From the NCBI GenBank assembly GCA_022453515.1, contig JAJNNY010000009.1:806001-870000 (forward strand): a stretch of 64,000 bases of DNA, read 5' to 3'. The notes under the pieces are model-generated. The model saw only the letters and a program-made list of their open reading frames with translations, ran no database searches and was not told the origin of the DNA. Of the stretch, positions 45,814 through 57,817 are shown in pieces. This DNA comes from Astrocystis sublimbata (taxonomy: Eukaryota > Ascomycota > Sordariomycetes > Xylariales > Xylariaceae). Position 1 is the first letter of the stretch. Each line of letters begins with the position of its first letter. Made by a program: the position numbers and the translations under genes.

Positions 45814-47982
45814 ATGTCGTGGCGCCGACTGTCGAGCCTGGCCCTCGGGCTGGCTCTGTCCGCATCTGTTGCTACAGCATCCCACATCGAGGTCACCGTT
45901 GGTAAAGACGGCAACCTCGAATTCGTTCCTGCGAACATCAAGGCCGAGATAGGCGACACGATCACCTACAAGTTCTTTGCTAAGGTACAGCAGTCTCAAA
46001 ATGTGACGACGGAGCTGTGACACAAAGCTAACTTGTATACTTCAGAACCACGCTGTTGCTCAGTCCACTTTCGGGGACCCGTGCCAGCTTCAAGATAACG
46101 GAATATTCTCCGGCTTCACCCCGAACACATCCCCGAATGCTGCCGCAGCGACGGACTTCACTATCCAAATCAACGACACCAAGCCCCTATGGTTCTACTG
46201 GTGAGCTTGCATCAACCGCCTGGTCGCCAAGAGCATGATATTAATACTTTGTAGCCCTCAGCAGAATGGAAACCACTGTCAGAAGGGCATGGTTCATGCT
46301 ATCAATGCGTACGTCCTCCATCATAACATACACATGAACCAGAAAGGAGTTAACTAACATAACAACATCCAGTCCGGAGACGGGCAACACTTTCGATGCC
46401 TACAAGGCCAAGGCAATGCAGGCGGCGAGCCCCAGCACGCCCGCCGTCGGTACCCTACCCGTCGGTGGACTACGCAAACTTCACATCGATGTCGGCTTCA
46501 ACGGCGAACTGATGTTCAACCCCAACAACGTCACTGAACTTATCCGCACCGTTATTGAGTTCAGCTATAACCCGGCCGTAGGTAACCCCACTCGAACTAT
46601 GTTACCAACCCCGCTAATAAGAGTAATAGAACCACTCCATCGTTCAGTCGTCCTTTGACAAACCCTGCCAGCCTATTGAGGGAAGAGTGGAGGGTGGTTT
46701 CATCGCCCCTTTTGTCCCGACTCAACAGGCGCCGTCTGGAGTGACGTTTGAGCTCACCGTTACCAACAACGACCCCGTCTGGTTCTACTGCGCGCAGACC
46801 AAGAAGTCCCATTGCCAGGCCGGCATGGTTGGCTCCATCAATGCCGCCATAGAAGGTGACAAGACATTCCAAGCTTTCAAGGACCTCGCCGCCAAGGCAG
46901 GCGAAAGCAAAATCGGACCCGACTCGCCAGCCATTGGCGCATTGAGAGTCAACGGCACGTTCCTCGCAAGTATCGGCGGAGTCGTCCTGGATACAACAGC
47001 TCTCGACCCAGCCCTAGGAATGGAGATCCCTCCCCCTGAGATGAACTACCCGCCTTACATCGGCGGCATGGCCGGAGGTAACCAGCCCGCGAACTACCAG
47101 TGGGGAGACAAGCTTTCCGACGAGGCCGCTGCTATCCTGAAGGCACTTCAGTACATCGACAACTTCATCGTCATCATCCTGCTCAAGGGTTATGAGAAGG
47201 TCAACCAAGGAGAATGGAGCGACGTGTACCCTGGCTCGATCACGCAGACCCTTGGCTCGCTTGTCGCTCAAGCCCTGATTCACCGACGCACTTACACCGA
47301 TTCTCTTCAGCACTTTGGTAAAGATGTCGCCAAGCCCTGTGAGGACCTCCAGATGGACGCGGCGCTTAAGGACGTGGACACCTGGATGATGACTGTCCTG
47401 ACGGGTCTGCAGCTGTCCATGGGCGCCACTCTGGACGCCATGACGCGCATCTCGACCAGCGACCCCTGGACTGTGCCCGCGCTCGCCACCGGTCTCGGCT
47501 CACAAGCCCGTATGAGCGCTGTCGTGAACTTGATGCAGAACCACGTCGCGGCCGCCGCTCCCCGTGAGGTGCTGATCCCCCACGCCCTCGCCCAGAACTA
47601 CGTCGCATCCCACTGGGCCAAGGGAGGAAGCTGCGCTCCTCCCGCCGCCGCCAAGGACGCCGCCAAGACATGGCCGGCTCTGGTCATCAAGGAGAAGGTG
47701 ATGCAGCAGGACACCAACAGAGTGAAGGAGGTTGTCATTGACGTCCCCAAGAGCGCTGAGGGTGGCCTCTTCGTTGCTTGGCTCGGTCCCTGGGGCGGAC
47801 TCAAGTACACCTCCGTCGACGGCAAGAGCGGTAAGGCTACCGTGCCCGATACGCTGTCTGGACACGTCTGGGCTGTCCTTACCAACAAGGCTGATGTCAA
47901 GGCTGCTGACATCGACACTGTCACTGTTGCTGGTCCTGAGATCATGTGGGTCTCGCAGCAGTGGTCTACATCTGACTTGTAA
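45814..47982 (+). CDS. Secreted two-cupredoxin protein fused to a ferritin-like domain (645 aa)
   Basis: Five exons: 45814-45984, 46046-46200, 46255-46308, 46373-46577 and 46630-47982. All junctions keep phase. Residues 1-22 are a signal peptide (LSSLALGLALSASVATA). Cupredoxin domain 1 (about 23-135) has ligand candidates H59 (NHAVAQ), C109 (WFYC), H116 and M121 (NHCQKGM). Domain 2 (about 155-275) has H197 (NHSIVQ), C249 (WFYC), H256 and M261 (SHCQAGM). Both therefore keep a type-1 copper set. From about residue 340, KALQYIDNFIVIILLKGYEKV and LVAQALIHRRTYTDSLQHFG resemble the ferritin-like (Rds1/desiccation-type) fold, followed by a beta-rich C-terminal region. Fungal relatives are annotated as extracellular serine-rich or stress proteins. 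The activity is unknown; a copper/iron redox role is inference. Confidence 0.85.
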
Positions 47983-49309
47983 GGAGCAAGGAGGATTGCG
48001 GAGGGAGGGGTAGGGATTATGACGGAGGATTCAGGTACGATTGAACTCCTGCTTTTTGGGATTGGTTTTAACACTCAGGATGTGCATGTTTGGAGGCGTT
48101 TCATGATTCAAAACACTCCCCCTGACTGAAGAATGCAGGCGTTGAGGGATGGTTCATTGAAACTTTGGGGTCATGTGTTGTTTGTTACAATAATGGTCGG
48201 AGGGTGGTTCTTTAGATGATTGTCACGACTGACGATACGGAATATAATGATAGACCTACATCTTTATTGTTTTAAGAGAACATTGCTCATACGTCGCACA
48301 TGCATTGCTTGACATCTCAATTCTATGCGGTTGGCTTCCCTCAGGACGAGAGCTATTGGATATGGTCCCGTCATATTTATATTGGCGTAACAAGAGTAGC
48401 GATGGGGCTTAGGAACCATACCACTAGCTATGTTCGTCCACTAAAACAAAATATGCCTTGTTCATGATATAGTTACCACCTGGTTATATAGAGCTTATTG
48501 AAAAGCAGCTTATAGATTATATAATGATTGTTGCCAGGTTAAGCAGAGTGTTAATATAAAGCATATTCAAATACACATTGCATCTATTGTTCAGACTGTA
48601 TAGCGGGATGCTAGTATTAGGTAGCTTGCGAAACAAGTTATAGATTACCTATATTCAAGGCTAGTCTGTACCTAATAATAAAATATAAAAGTGAAGATGG
48701 GATTGGATTGTGTGTCAGTCGTATGGAGCGCAAACAAATATTCATATTAGCAGCTATTTTCATCCGTTCTCACCACTGCATGTCGGCCTGGCAGCACAGG
48801 ACACAGTTGAGATGAGCCAAGGTGGAGCTGTCGGTGTTGAGGGAGCGGCTTTATGATTGAACTCGGCCCGGGACTGACAACTTCACACAGCTGCTCAGGT
48901 TGCTCGCCCAGAAGCTCGCCGACTCGATTTGGGTTAGCGCAGTGGTGCCTCTGCTCTCTACTACGACCGAAGGGTAGACGGTCAATCGAAGCTCCAGCCG
49001 TCCGCGCCTGTACAGTTGGCCGTCCCGCACTCGCAGTACTTGCTAGATGTATGGGGCTCTGGTGGGATTGGCAGGTACCTCGCGACTGGCCCGTGCTCGC
49101 CTAGCGCCCCGTTCCCTGGCCTTCGCTCTTCTGGCCGCTCCGACCGTCACCTGCAGTCTCTTCTCTCTCTGGCGCTCGCCTCTGGAAAAAGTCTCCATTT
49201 CCAAAACCTCCCCCAACCCAGCCATCGTCCTCACTCCCCTCTCCCTCAATTGCACGAGCGCTGCAATTGATCCCTCCCCAATCCCGAGGACCTCACACAC
49301 CTCTCTAAT
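47983..49309. promoter_or_regulatory. Intergenic region upstream of ATP1
   Basis: The 3' flank of the cupredoxin gene, then an AT-rich block (48420-48700), then the ATP1 promoter with a CT-rich leader (49140-49300). No gene is seen. Confidence 0.5.
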
Positions 49310-51681
49310 ATGTTCCGCAACGCCCTCCGCCAGTCCTCGCGTGCCGTGAGCGCACTCTCTGCCACCGGCAGAGTCGCTGCTGTAGGTCGACCGCCCGCTT
49401 CCGCTCACCCATCCGCATATACACCCACGCCCACCTCGATGCCATCGAGCACCCTGTGCAGCTCCCCTCACTCCATCGACCGCCTCGACCGGACATTGCT
49501 GGCACTCAATTGAGCTTTTGGTCGACGGTTCTGATGCTTTTTGGGGGAGCTTGCCGAGCTCGGCCAAGCTTTGGCAGTGCTGCAGCTAACCTGCCACATT
49601 CTCGGGCATTTTCGGCTAATGCTGTTTTTTCTCCCAGGCTCGAAATGCCGCACCCGCCGCCGTCAGCGTCCAGGTCCGGACCTACGCCGACGCAAAGGCC
49701 TCACCCACCGAGGTGTCGTCCATCCTAGAGCAGAGGATCCGTGGTGTCGCCGAGGAGTCCAACCTCGCTGAGACTGGTCGCGTCCTGTCCGTCGGGTATG
49801 TGGATCCGTTCATGGGCGAGATTTTCCGTCACTGCCAACCCAACACAACACAATGCACCACAAGACAAGCAGTCCGACGTCACCTCCACAAACCCGCCAA
49901 CTCGTACCGACCACCGTCAAGGAGCATTCGTCTCCTGGGCACAACACGTCGGCGCGGACATGCATACGCATCTAGTCAGTGAGGGATATTCGGTCGCTAA
50001 CATGCACTTCACAGTGATGGTATCGCCCGTGTGCACGGTATGGCCAACGTCCAGGCCGAGGAGCTGGTCGAGTAAGCTGACCCGGGCTATGTACATGTTT
50101 GACCGTGAAGCAACCCCTAACTTTTACTAGGTTCGCTTCCGGTGTCAAGGGAATGTGCATGAACTTGGAGGCTGGCCAAGTCGGTGTGGTGCTTTTCGGT
50201 TCCGATCGTCTGGTCAAGGAGGGTGAGACCGTCAAGCGTACCGGTGAAATTGTGAGTGACTTCTCCGGCAATTCTCACGGGCTGCTGGACTAATGATAAA
50301 ATTACAGGTCGATGTGCCCGTCGGCACTGAGCTGCTCGGCCGTGTCGTCGATGCTCTCGGTAACCCTATCGATGGCAAGGGACCTCTCAACACCACCAAG
50401 AGGAGCCGTGCTCAGCTGAAGGCCCCCGGCATTCTGCCCCGCCAGTCCGTCCGCGAGCCCGTGCAGACCGGTCTCAAGTCCATCGACGCCATGGTTCCCA
50501 TCGGCCGAGGCCAGCGTGAGCTGATTATTGGTGATCGTCAGACTGGAAAGACTGCTGTCGCCCTAGACGCCATGCTCAACCAGAAGCGATGGAACGACAC
50601 CAACGACGAGAAGAAGAAGCTTTACTGTATCTACGTCGCCGTTGGTCAGAAGCGATCCACTGTTGCCCAGCTCGTCCAGACTCTTGAGGAGAACGACGCC
50701 ATGAAGTACTCCATTGTCGTCGCTGCTACTGCTTCCGAGGCTGCGCCTCTGCAGTACCTCGCCCCCTTCACCGGTGCCAGGTAAGCCTCTGATTATTCCC
50801 TCGTTATTCTACGCTTATTCGGATTGCTAATTATATTCAAAAAAGTATTGGTGAACATTTTCGTGACACCGGAAAACACGCCTTGGTCATCTTCGACGAT
50901 CTGTCCAAGCAGGCCGTAGCGTACCGTCAAATGTCGCTTCTTCTACGTCGTCCTCCCGGACGTGAGGCTTACCCCGGTGACGTCTTCTACCTGCACTCCC
51001 GTCTGCTGGAGCGTGCTGCCAAGATGAACGACAAGCTCGGCGGAGGTTCCATGACTGCCCTGCCCATCATCGAGACCCAGGGTGGTGACGTGTCTGCCTA
51101 CATTCCCACCAACGTTATTTCCATTACCGACGGCCAGATCTTCTTGGAGGCTGAGCTGTTCTACAAGGGTATCCGACCTGCCATCAACGTCGGTCTGTCC
51201 GTGTCTCGTGTCGGTTCCGCTGCCCAGCTCAAGGCCATGAAGCAAGTCGCCGGTTCCCTGAAGCTGTTCTTGGCCCAGTACCGTGAGGTCGCTGCTTTCG
51301 CTCAGTTCGGTTCCGATTTGGATGCTTCCACCAAGCAGACCCTGAGCCGTGGTGAACGTGTATGTTGTCAATTTTCCTATTGTACCGCTGCCGGATGGTG
51401 CTAATTATACCCTACAGTTGACCGAGCTTCTCAAGCAGAAGCAGTACTCCCCCATGGCCGTTAACGAGATGGTTCCTCTCATCTTCGCCGGTGTCAACGG
51501 ATACCTTGACAACGTCCCCGTCAACAAGATCCTCACATGGGAGTCTGACTTCCTGGCTCACCTCAAGACCAACGAGTCTGACCTACTTGCCACCATCGAC
51601 AAGGAGGGTGCTCTCAGCAAGGATATTGAGGCCAAATTACGTGATGTTGTCCAGAGCTTCACCAAGAGCTTCACGTCATAA
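49310..51681 (+). CDS. ATP1: Mitochondrial F1Fo ATP synthase subunit alpha
   Basis: Seven exons: 49310-49381, 49638-49795, 50015-50071, 50131-50251, 50308-50780, 50846-51359 and 51418-51681. The total is 553 codons (552 aa), the usual length. Residues 1 to about 40 form a mitochondrial presequence ([13 protein letters not shown]... VQVRTYA). The beta-barrel domain then leads into the nucleotide-binding core with P-loop GDRQTGKT (211-218). Other signatures are [52 protein letters not shown], the [11 protein letters not shown] strand, and [14 protein letters not shown] with the arginine finger region. It forms the alpha3beta3 hexamer on the matrix side of the inner membrane, mainly holding non-catalytic nucleotide sites. 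The gene is in the same orientation as its neighbours but functionally separate. Confidence 0.98.
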
Positions 51682-52463
51682 AGTCCATGAGCTACTTTAT
51701 AGAGGGGATAATGGCGGGACTACTGTCTATACCTAAGGATCTGAGTCGCGAGATCTTGTTTTGTTAGAGGCAGCGACTGTTGCATGGTGCTGAATACCGA
51801 GGATATGGGTTAGATGAGGAAACATTCCCCAGTCCAACCCTTGTAAATTAGAGTCAAAAACTCAAATAGCACCTGATTCTTTTTTGTCTATTACAGCCAA
51901 ATTAATTAACTGTGAAACTGCCAGATCTCCAACATCCCTTGACCCTGGTTCATGTTGAATATAAACAGTCCGGTTTCTTATACTTGGCGCAAGTAAAGGG
52001 CTAATTAACATAATCTCCGCATAAATATAGAATAACATAAACTTAATAATCTAATAGTGTTTAATATAAATAAGAAATAACATATCCTTAGTATTAGTGA
52101 AGTTGTATTTAAATACTACTATTCTAGCATCTCTCGTTTGGTTATATATCATCCCCTCGTGTAGGCAACCTATCGGTTATGTGGAGTCAAGGCGGCACAA
52201 GCAGTGAAAAGGGTAGCAGCAGCAGCAGGTAGGTACATGCGTAGGCTAGTGATCGGAGCATCTTGACATCATCACTTCCGTCATGGTCCTTAATATGTCC
52301 ATTCCAGCATTTACAGTATACTTAATTGAGCAAGTGCACGATTATTTCTCCTTCTAAACAACCAGCAACTTGAAGCCATATAGCTGAACACAGAGCAATA
52401 TACTCACTTGATTCTACCATATAACCCTCATACACAACTTCCATTCGCTATAGGGCAGCTCAA
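51682..52463. other. Intergenic region with AT-rich block
   Basis: The stretch 51840-52140 is strongly AT-rich. From 52180 it regains normal composition, with (AGC)n at about 52215-52230. It must contain the NAXD promoter. No gene is seen. Confidence 0.5.
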
Positions 52464-53786
52464 ATGAGTAACCAGGCAGACAACATGTCGTCGGCCACAA
52501 AAGGGGTGCTCGGCAAAGTACGCCAGCTCGTACCACCAATGCTCGAGAAATTTCACAAAGGTGCGATCGCATAGGTCTTTCCCCGTAGCTCACAGGCCGC
52601 AAAATACACATCAAGGGAGAGAACGGACAAGCTGACCGGACTCATTAGGTCAATTGGGCCGCGTGGCTGTCATCGGTGGCAGCGAAGATTACACAGGGGC
52701 GCCGTACTTTTCGGCAATGGCAAGCGCGCGGTTAGGCTGCGACATGGTGCGTGATCTCGACTTTTTGCATTATGCGCTCGCGAGTCTGGAATGCAGGTAC
52801 TGGTTGAACAAGCATACCATGCTAATATTTCCAACGCGATGGCTAGTCACACATCATCTGCACACCTGGCGCGGGCGCCGTCATCAAGACATACAGCCCC
52901 AATCTCATGGTGCACCCTCTGATGCGACAGTCGCCGTCCCCGACACAAGCCTCGTCGACGCCCCAGGCGGACAAGGACGCCGAGCAGGTCTCGGGTCCCA
53001 TCATCGACATGCTGCCGCGGCTGCACGTGCTGGTGATCGGCCCTGGGCTCGGCCGCGACCCCCTAATGCAAGACACCTGTGCGCGCGTGCTAGCAGCAGC
53101 CCGCGAGCGCAAGATGCCCGTCGTCCTGGACGCTGACGCGCTGGCCATCGTGACCAAGTCGCCTGAGCTCGTCATGGGCTGGCGCGAGGTGGTGCTCACG
53201 CCCAACGTCGTCGAGTTCGGCCGCCTCTGGAAGAGCGTGTTCCCGGACCGCGAGCAGCAGGAGGGAAGCGGCAGCGACGCGAAGTCGGAGACGGAGCAGG
53301 TCGAGGCTCTTTCCAAGGCCCTTGGCGGTGTCACCATTGTGCAGAAGGGTCGGAAGGATTTCATCAGCAATAGCGAGACGACGCTCGTTGTCGATCTCGT
53401 GGGCGGCCTCAAGCGATCGGGTGGTCAGGGTGATACGCTTACTGGCAGCATTGCGACCCTACTCGCGTGGCGCGGGGCGTATCATGAGGGACTCTGGGAC
53501 CATGGTAGTCAGTTGAAGGAGGCGGAGACGTTGGGTCTTGCGGCATTTGGAGGCGCTGCTATCACGAGGGTGAGTTGCGTCTTTTATTCTCATATTATAT
53601 GCGGCACGTTCCATGACCGTACCCTCGATATAGGGGAGCTTGCTGACCTCGTGTGAATAGGAGTGCTCCCGTCTTGCGTTTGAGAAACATGGCAGGAGTC
53701 TTCAGGCTAGTGACTTGACGGAACAAGTACACATCGCGTTTATGAACATTCTAGGAGAGCCAACAAAGTATGATTATTCTACATAG
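52464..53786 (+). CDS. ATP-dependent NAD(P)H-hydrate dehydratase (NAXD)
   Basis: Four exons: 52464-52560, 52649-52746, 52847-53569 and 53661-53786. All junctions are in phase, giving 347 aa. The enzyme repairs S-NAD(P)HX, the hydrated damage product of NAD(P)H, using ATP (ADP in bacteria). Ribokinase-like fold signatures are [20 protein letters not shown] at the start, [20 protein letters not shown] across exons 2/3, [35 protein letters not shown], and the catalytic GGQGDTLTG (Asp about 261) before LLAWRGAY. The C-terminal exon gives [20 protein letters not shown] short Ser/Gln-rich insert lies at about residues 95-110. There is no obvious mitochondrial presequence with this start, so it is probably cytosolic. 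The yeast homologue is YKL151C. Confidence 0.95.
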
Positions 53787-56700
53787 GTATTTCAAACATG
53801 CTGCATTGCTAACAAGTCCTAGCTAGATCACGCCAGGCGGCGCATCTATGAAGGCCTGCCTACATCTGTTAGAATGCATATGATCAGAAAGAGAAATAAA
53901 AAATACGGACTCCGGATAATCCTATCATGCGCCAGAAGTAGAATTATATGTCTATATTGTATATATAATGAATTCCATAGATATGTTACTCATGATGAAA
54001 AAAAAGGCCGCAAGCCGTTGTATTAATCTCTGCTTAGGTTGCGGTAGGTCTATGTGCTAGTCTTACGACTCATTACTTGGTGCTCGATAGAGGATAATTT
54101 CGTATCTAATCCAGATGTGCTTTTTATGGGAGGCCAAATTCCATCTCACCCCAGTTGTTTCAATGATTGGATATTAAGAAGGTAAGGAAATGCTGTTACA
54201 TGATAACAGCGTTGCCAACATACGATCTATACACAACCTTCGGGGCTTGAAATTAAAACATTGCGGTGGGCTCTTTCCTGATTCTACAACAGTTTTTGGG
54301 CAAGCCGGCTATGGATGAAGGTAGTAGAGTGAGCACCTGCCCCGAAAATAAAGGCAGCATGACATTGGCTGCTATAACATCAAGCGATAAGCCTATTGCG
54401 ATGTCTTAATGCCAACTGTGATTGATATACTAATAAGCTCAAGCTACACAGTCACTATTGAGTGGAAGTTAGCGGAATGTATTGAGAATCGCCTTTTACA
54501 AATCTCCAATCACTTAGCTAAGCCGACTAGTAGTCCGGGTGCTTAAAAGGGGATAGTCTGTGCTGGAAGACGTTCATTTCCTTGATGTAAAGAGTTGCCG
54601 AAGTAGAGAGCTTAGATGGGCGCTAAAGATTAGTTATGCATCCTTTAAACCAACAGCTTTGACTAGTTGCAGAGTTTTAAATGTTATGTTCGATGCAACG
54701 AACCAGTTGTTTTTGTCTTTGTCACAGGCAAGATGCAAGTCGGTGCCGAGCTCAGGTCCAGGAGATAAAGGGGGGTAGAGGGGGGCAGTGGACAGATGTC
54801 TTACTTTGAGCGAGTCTAGGGTTCATCGTATTCATCGGGGAGCAAACGTCCCTCGTTCCTTCGTTCAGCGGCTCGTCTTTTTTCCTCTTTCGCTTTCGTC
54901 CAAAACCCATCGGCTTGTACAATGGCAGATTGCGGTTACCCGAAGCAAATTCCCGAATAGTCGCCGGTAATAGGCCAGAGGATTGACTTTCGAGACGCTT
55001 TATAACATGTGCGTATTGTTGCGATCCTCGATGCAGACGACAAAGAAGCTATCGTCCTCGTGCTATCGGCGTATAGCTAGCCACCTAGATGGTAATTATG
55101 CCTAAGGTAAAGGTGTTCAAGCTACCAGAGCTAGGTCTGGGACCTTTGGTTTCAAGTACGTAAGATTTATCGGCTCCGCTAGACAATGATGCAAGATATT
55201 AGGATCGAGTTTTTGGTTGAGAAAAGATCCAAGACAATGATCTCAAAAGACGAAAGCATTTATGAAATTCAGCCGGCCACTGACAGACACACACTTGGAA
55301 CATGACATTACCGTTAGGGAGGCGGCGGCAGCTTACCTTGCGTACCTTAGCCTAGCATGCCGAGATACCTACTATGTAGTAGCATCATCAATTGAAGCAG
55401 ATGCATGTACAACTTGGAACGTCCGCATGTGGCGCCGACCTAGACCTCAGACAGCTTAGCTGGTGTCCCGCTATGCCGGATACAGACAGAATCTCGGATA
55501 GCTTTACCTGATGTGTAATTGGCCAATTACCTGTCTCGCCTGTCAACCACGCCAGAGCTCTACCAATTACTCGGTACCTGGCGAGCCTGGCCCGCCTGGC
55601 AGGCGCCCTCGGTATTGATAAAGGTCTTTACTACTACATATGCATGTACCCCTGGGGGTCTGGGTCACCCATGTGCCTTTGGGGATATGAGCAGAAATTG
55701 GAATCTTGTATTGAAAATTGAAATACATATCTCATGATCCACGAACCCCCTCAGAAAGCCGAAGAATATGGGATCTGCTACGCCAATACTCACGGTATAT
55801 ACTATACGTCACTCGCGTCGCGAGGTTTTCAGCGCCGTCCGAGCTTTGATCTAGGGACCGTTGGCCTTTTTTCTTTTTTCTCTACCATGGCTTGATCTAT
55901 CGACCGAGTTTGCGATCTGTCTCACGCTTAGGCTGGATGGGGTGGCAGGTACCTAATGTCATGGTAGATGGACCAGCCGTGGCGTTCGGATTCCAGTTTT
56001 CAGTTAGGCAGTTTCTGTAGATGGTAAGTTGTTGTCCCAACATTTCCCATTTCCTTTGATAGCCGGTGCCTCGGACTGATTGATACTCATGGAACGGCCG
56101 GCCTCGCATCTGTTGCACATCTTATTGGTGGAGGGTCGGGGCTTCTGACATGACACTTGCTGACCGTTACTAGCACAACAGCCGCATGGTGTTACTGCGC
56201 CCCTAGAGCCACCATCGATCGTGTATGTCCAGGTGCGATGCTGAGTACCGACTTATGCTGTGGCACATCCACCAAGATTATCTGTGCCTGCTTTGGGAAA
56301 TTTGCGCCATTTTGCACGCGTACCGTACCGTACTGATGGCGCCGTGACTTCGTGAAGAATGGCCGGCCTTTCGTCTAATACCCGGTACCCGGTACCCGTG
56401 TATGGGGTGTATGGGTGTATAAGTCAAGTCAGCTCACTCGATGAGGGCGGCTTGGTTTGGTTTTACGGATCCTGATATCGTGCTCCCGTCTGCAACGTCT
56501 CACCTCGTAACTGCCCATTTAGCTACGTTAGGTACCTAGGTAGACAAATCATCTGAATCGCAGCATTGCTTTTGCCCACCCCCCTCCCCTTGAGTGTCCA
56601 GACTGTCTGTGTCTTCCGCCCTGCTTTGTTGCGGTATTAGAAGCATCCAACAGAAGAAGAAGCAGCGACGCAGCAGCTTCGAACTGGGCCGGGCCTTCTC

Positions 56701-57817
56701 CCTCTGCTCTCTTTGTCTGGCAAGCGCGCCTCCCCCCACACTGGAGCCTGGCTGCGCATTCCTCCGGTGTCCCTTCCTGATACAAGATACCAAGTAGGTA
56801 GAAATGGTTAAATTTCTAATGTCGATTTGCTCAAGGCCACGGCAGGTGGGCACACCTGCTGGCCTTGCCGGCGCACACGAGCCCTCTCGTCGCCCTCTTC
56901 ACGCCCGCTGTCCACATCTCGACCCGGCCGACAGTCCAGACGCCCAATCCCCAAGACCTTTATCATACCAACAAATTCCGGCTGTCCGAGCCAAGAACAC
57001 ACGTTTCTCATTCTTTACTCGCCTGTCGTCTTTCTCCCTCGTGATCTATGCCCATCTATCGTTAACGTCACCTTCCCGTCCTTCAAGGTGTAGGGTGTCT
57101 TGCAAACTCTGCAATACCTACATACATAGGTAGACTGGGGAACACCATGAGCCGATGACCCAGCAGTCCGGCAGATTGATCCAGCCTGTTGCATGACAAG
57201 TCTCTCTGTATGTCATCACAGCCGGCTTGACTAATATCAGCCCTCGAAGCCACGGCTAAGAATTGACGACCCCAGACGCCACTGTACTCGTCTTCCAAGA
57301 CATTACTATTCCATCCTATTGCCCCTAACGCAGAGACACAAACTAGCAAGTAAGTCAGGTTCTACTCACTTACCCTTACCCGCTTGACGAAGCCTTACTT
57401 AGAGATCCCAGGCTCGTGCTATTCCATTCCCAACAGGCAGTCGTGTTCGGCTATTTCCGAACTGCTTCAACGACATGTCCCTCCCTTTTCAAGAATGGTG
57501 ATACTTAATATTCGAATTTGGCCGCTTGTGACACGCATAGTTGGAACACCGCGGCTTGTTGTCGTTACCTGCTCATCTCTTATGATCATCCTTGTCCACA
57601 GGATCTGAACAATAATCACGGGACCACCCACCCGAATCTCATTCGTACCAATACTTTCTCCTCATCCTGTTCTCGCCCAAATACCAATAAACTTGGTTCT
57701 GGTAATCCTGGGTATGTGCGATACAGTCCAGAAGCTTATGTAGGTGTCCGAGGCTAATTCCGTACTGAAGTTCTCAACACATATCCACATACGCCAGCTC
57801 TTGATCGGCACCAAAAA
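53787..57817. other. 4-kb region without a supportable gene
   Basis: The stretch 53880-54000 and scattered parts are AT-rich. It has an exact TACCTAGGTA at 56533-56542 and a ccggtacccggtaccc tandem at about 56383-56398. Several frames of 60-110 codons exist, none with protein-like features or phased partners. It ends in the long CT-rich upstream region of the 651-aa gene. Confidence 0.45.
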
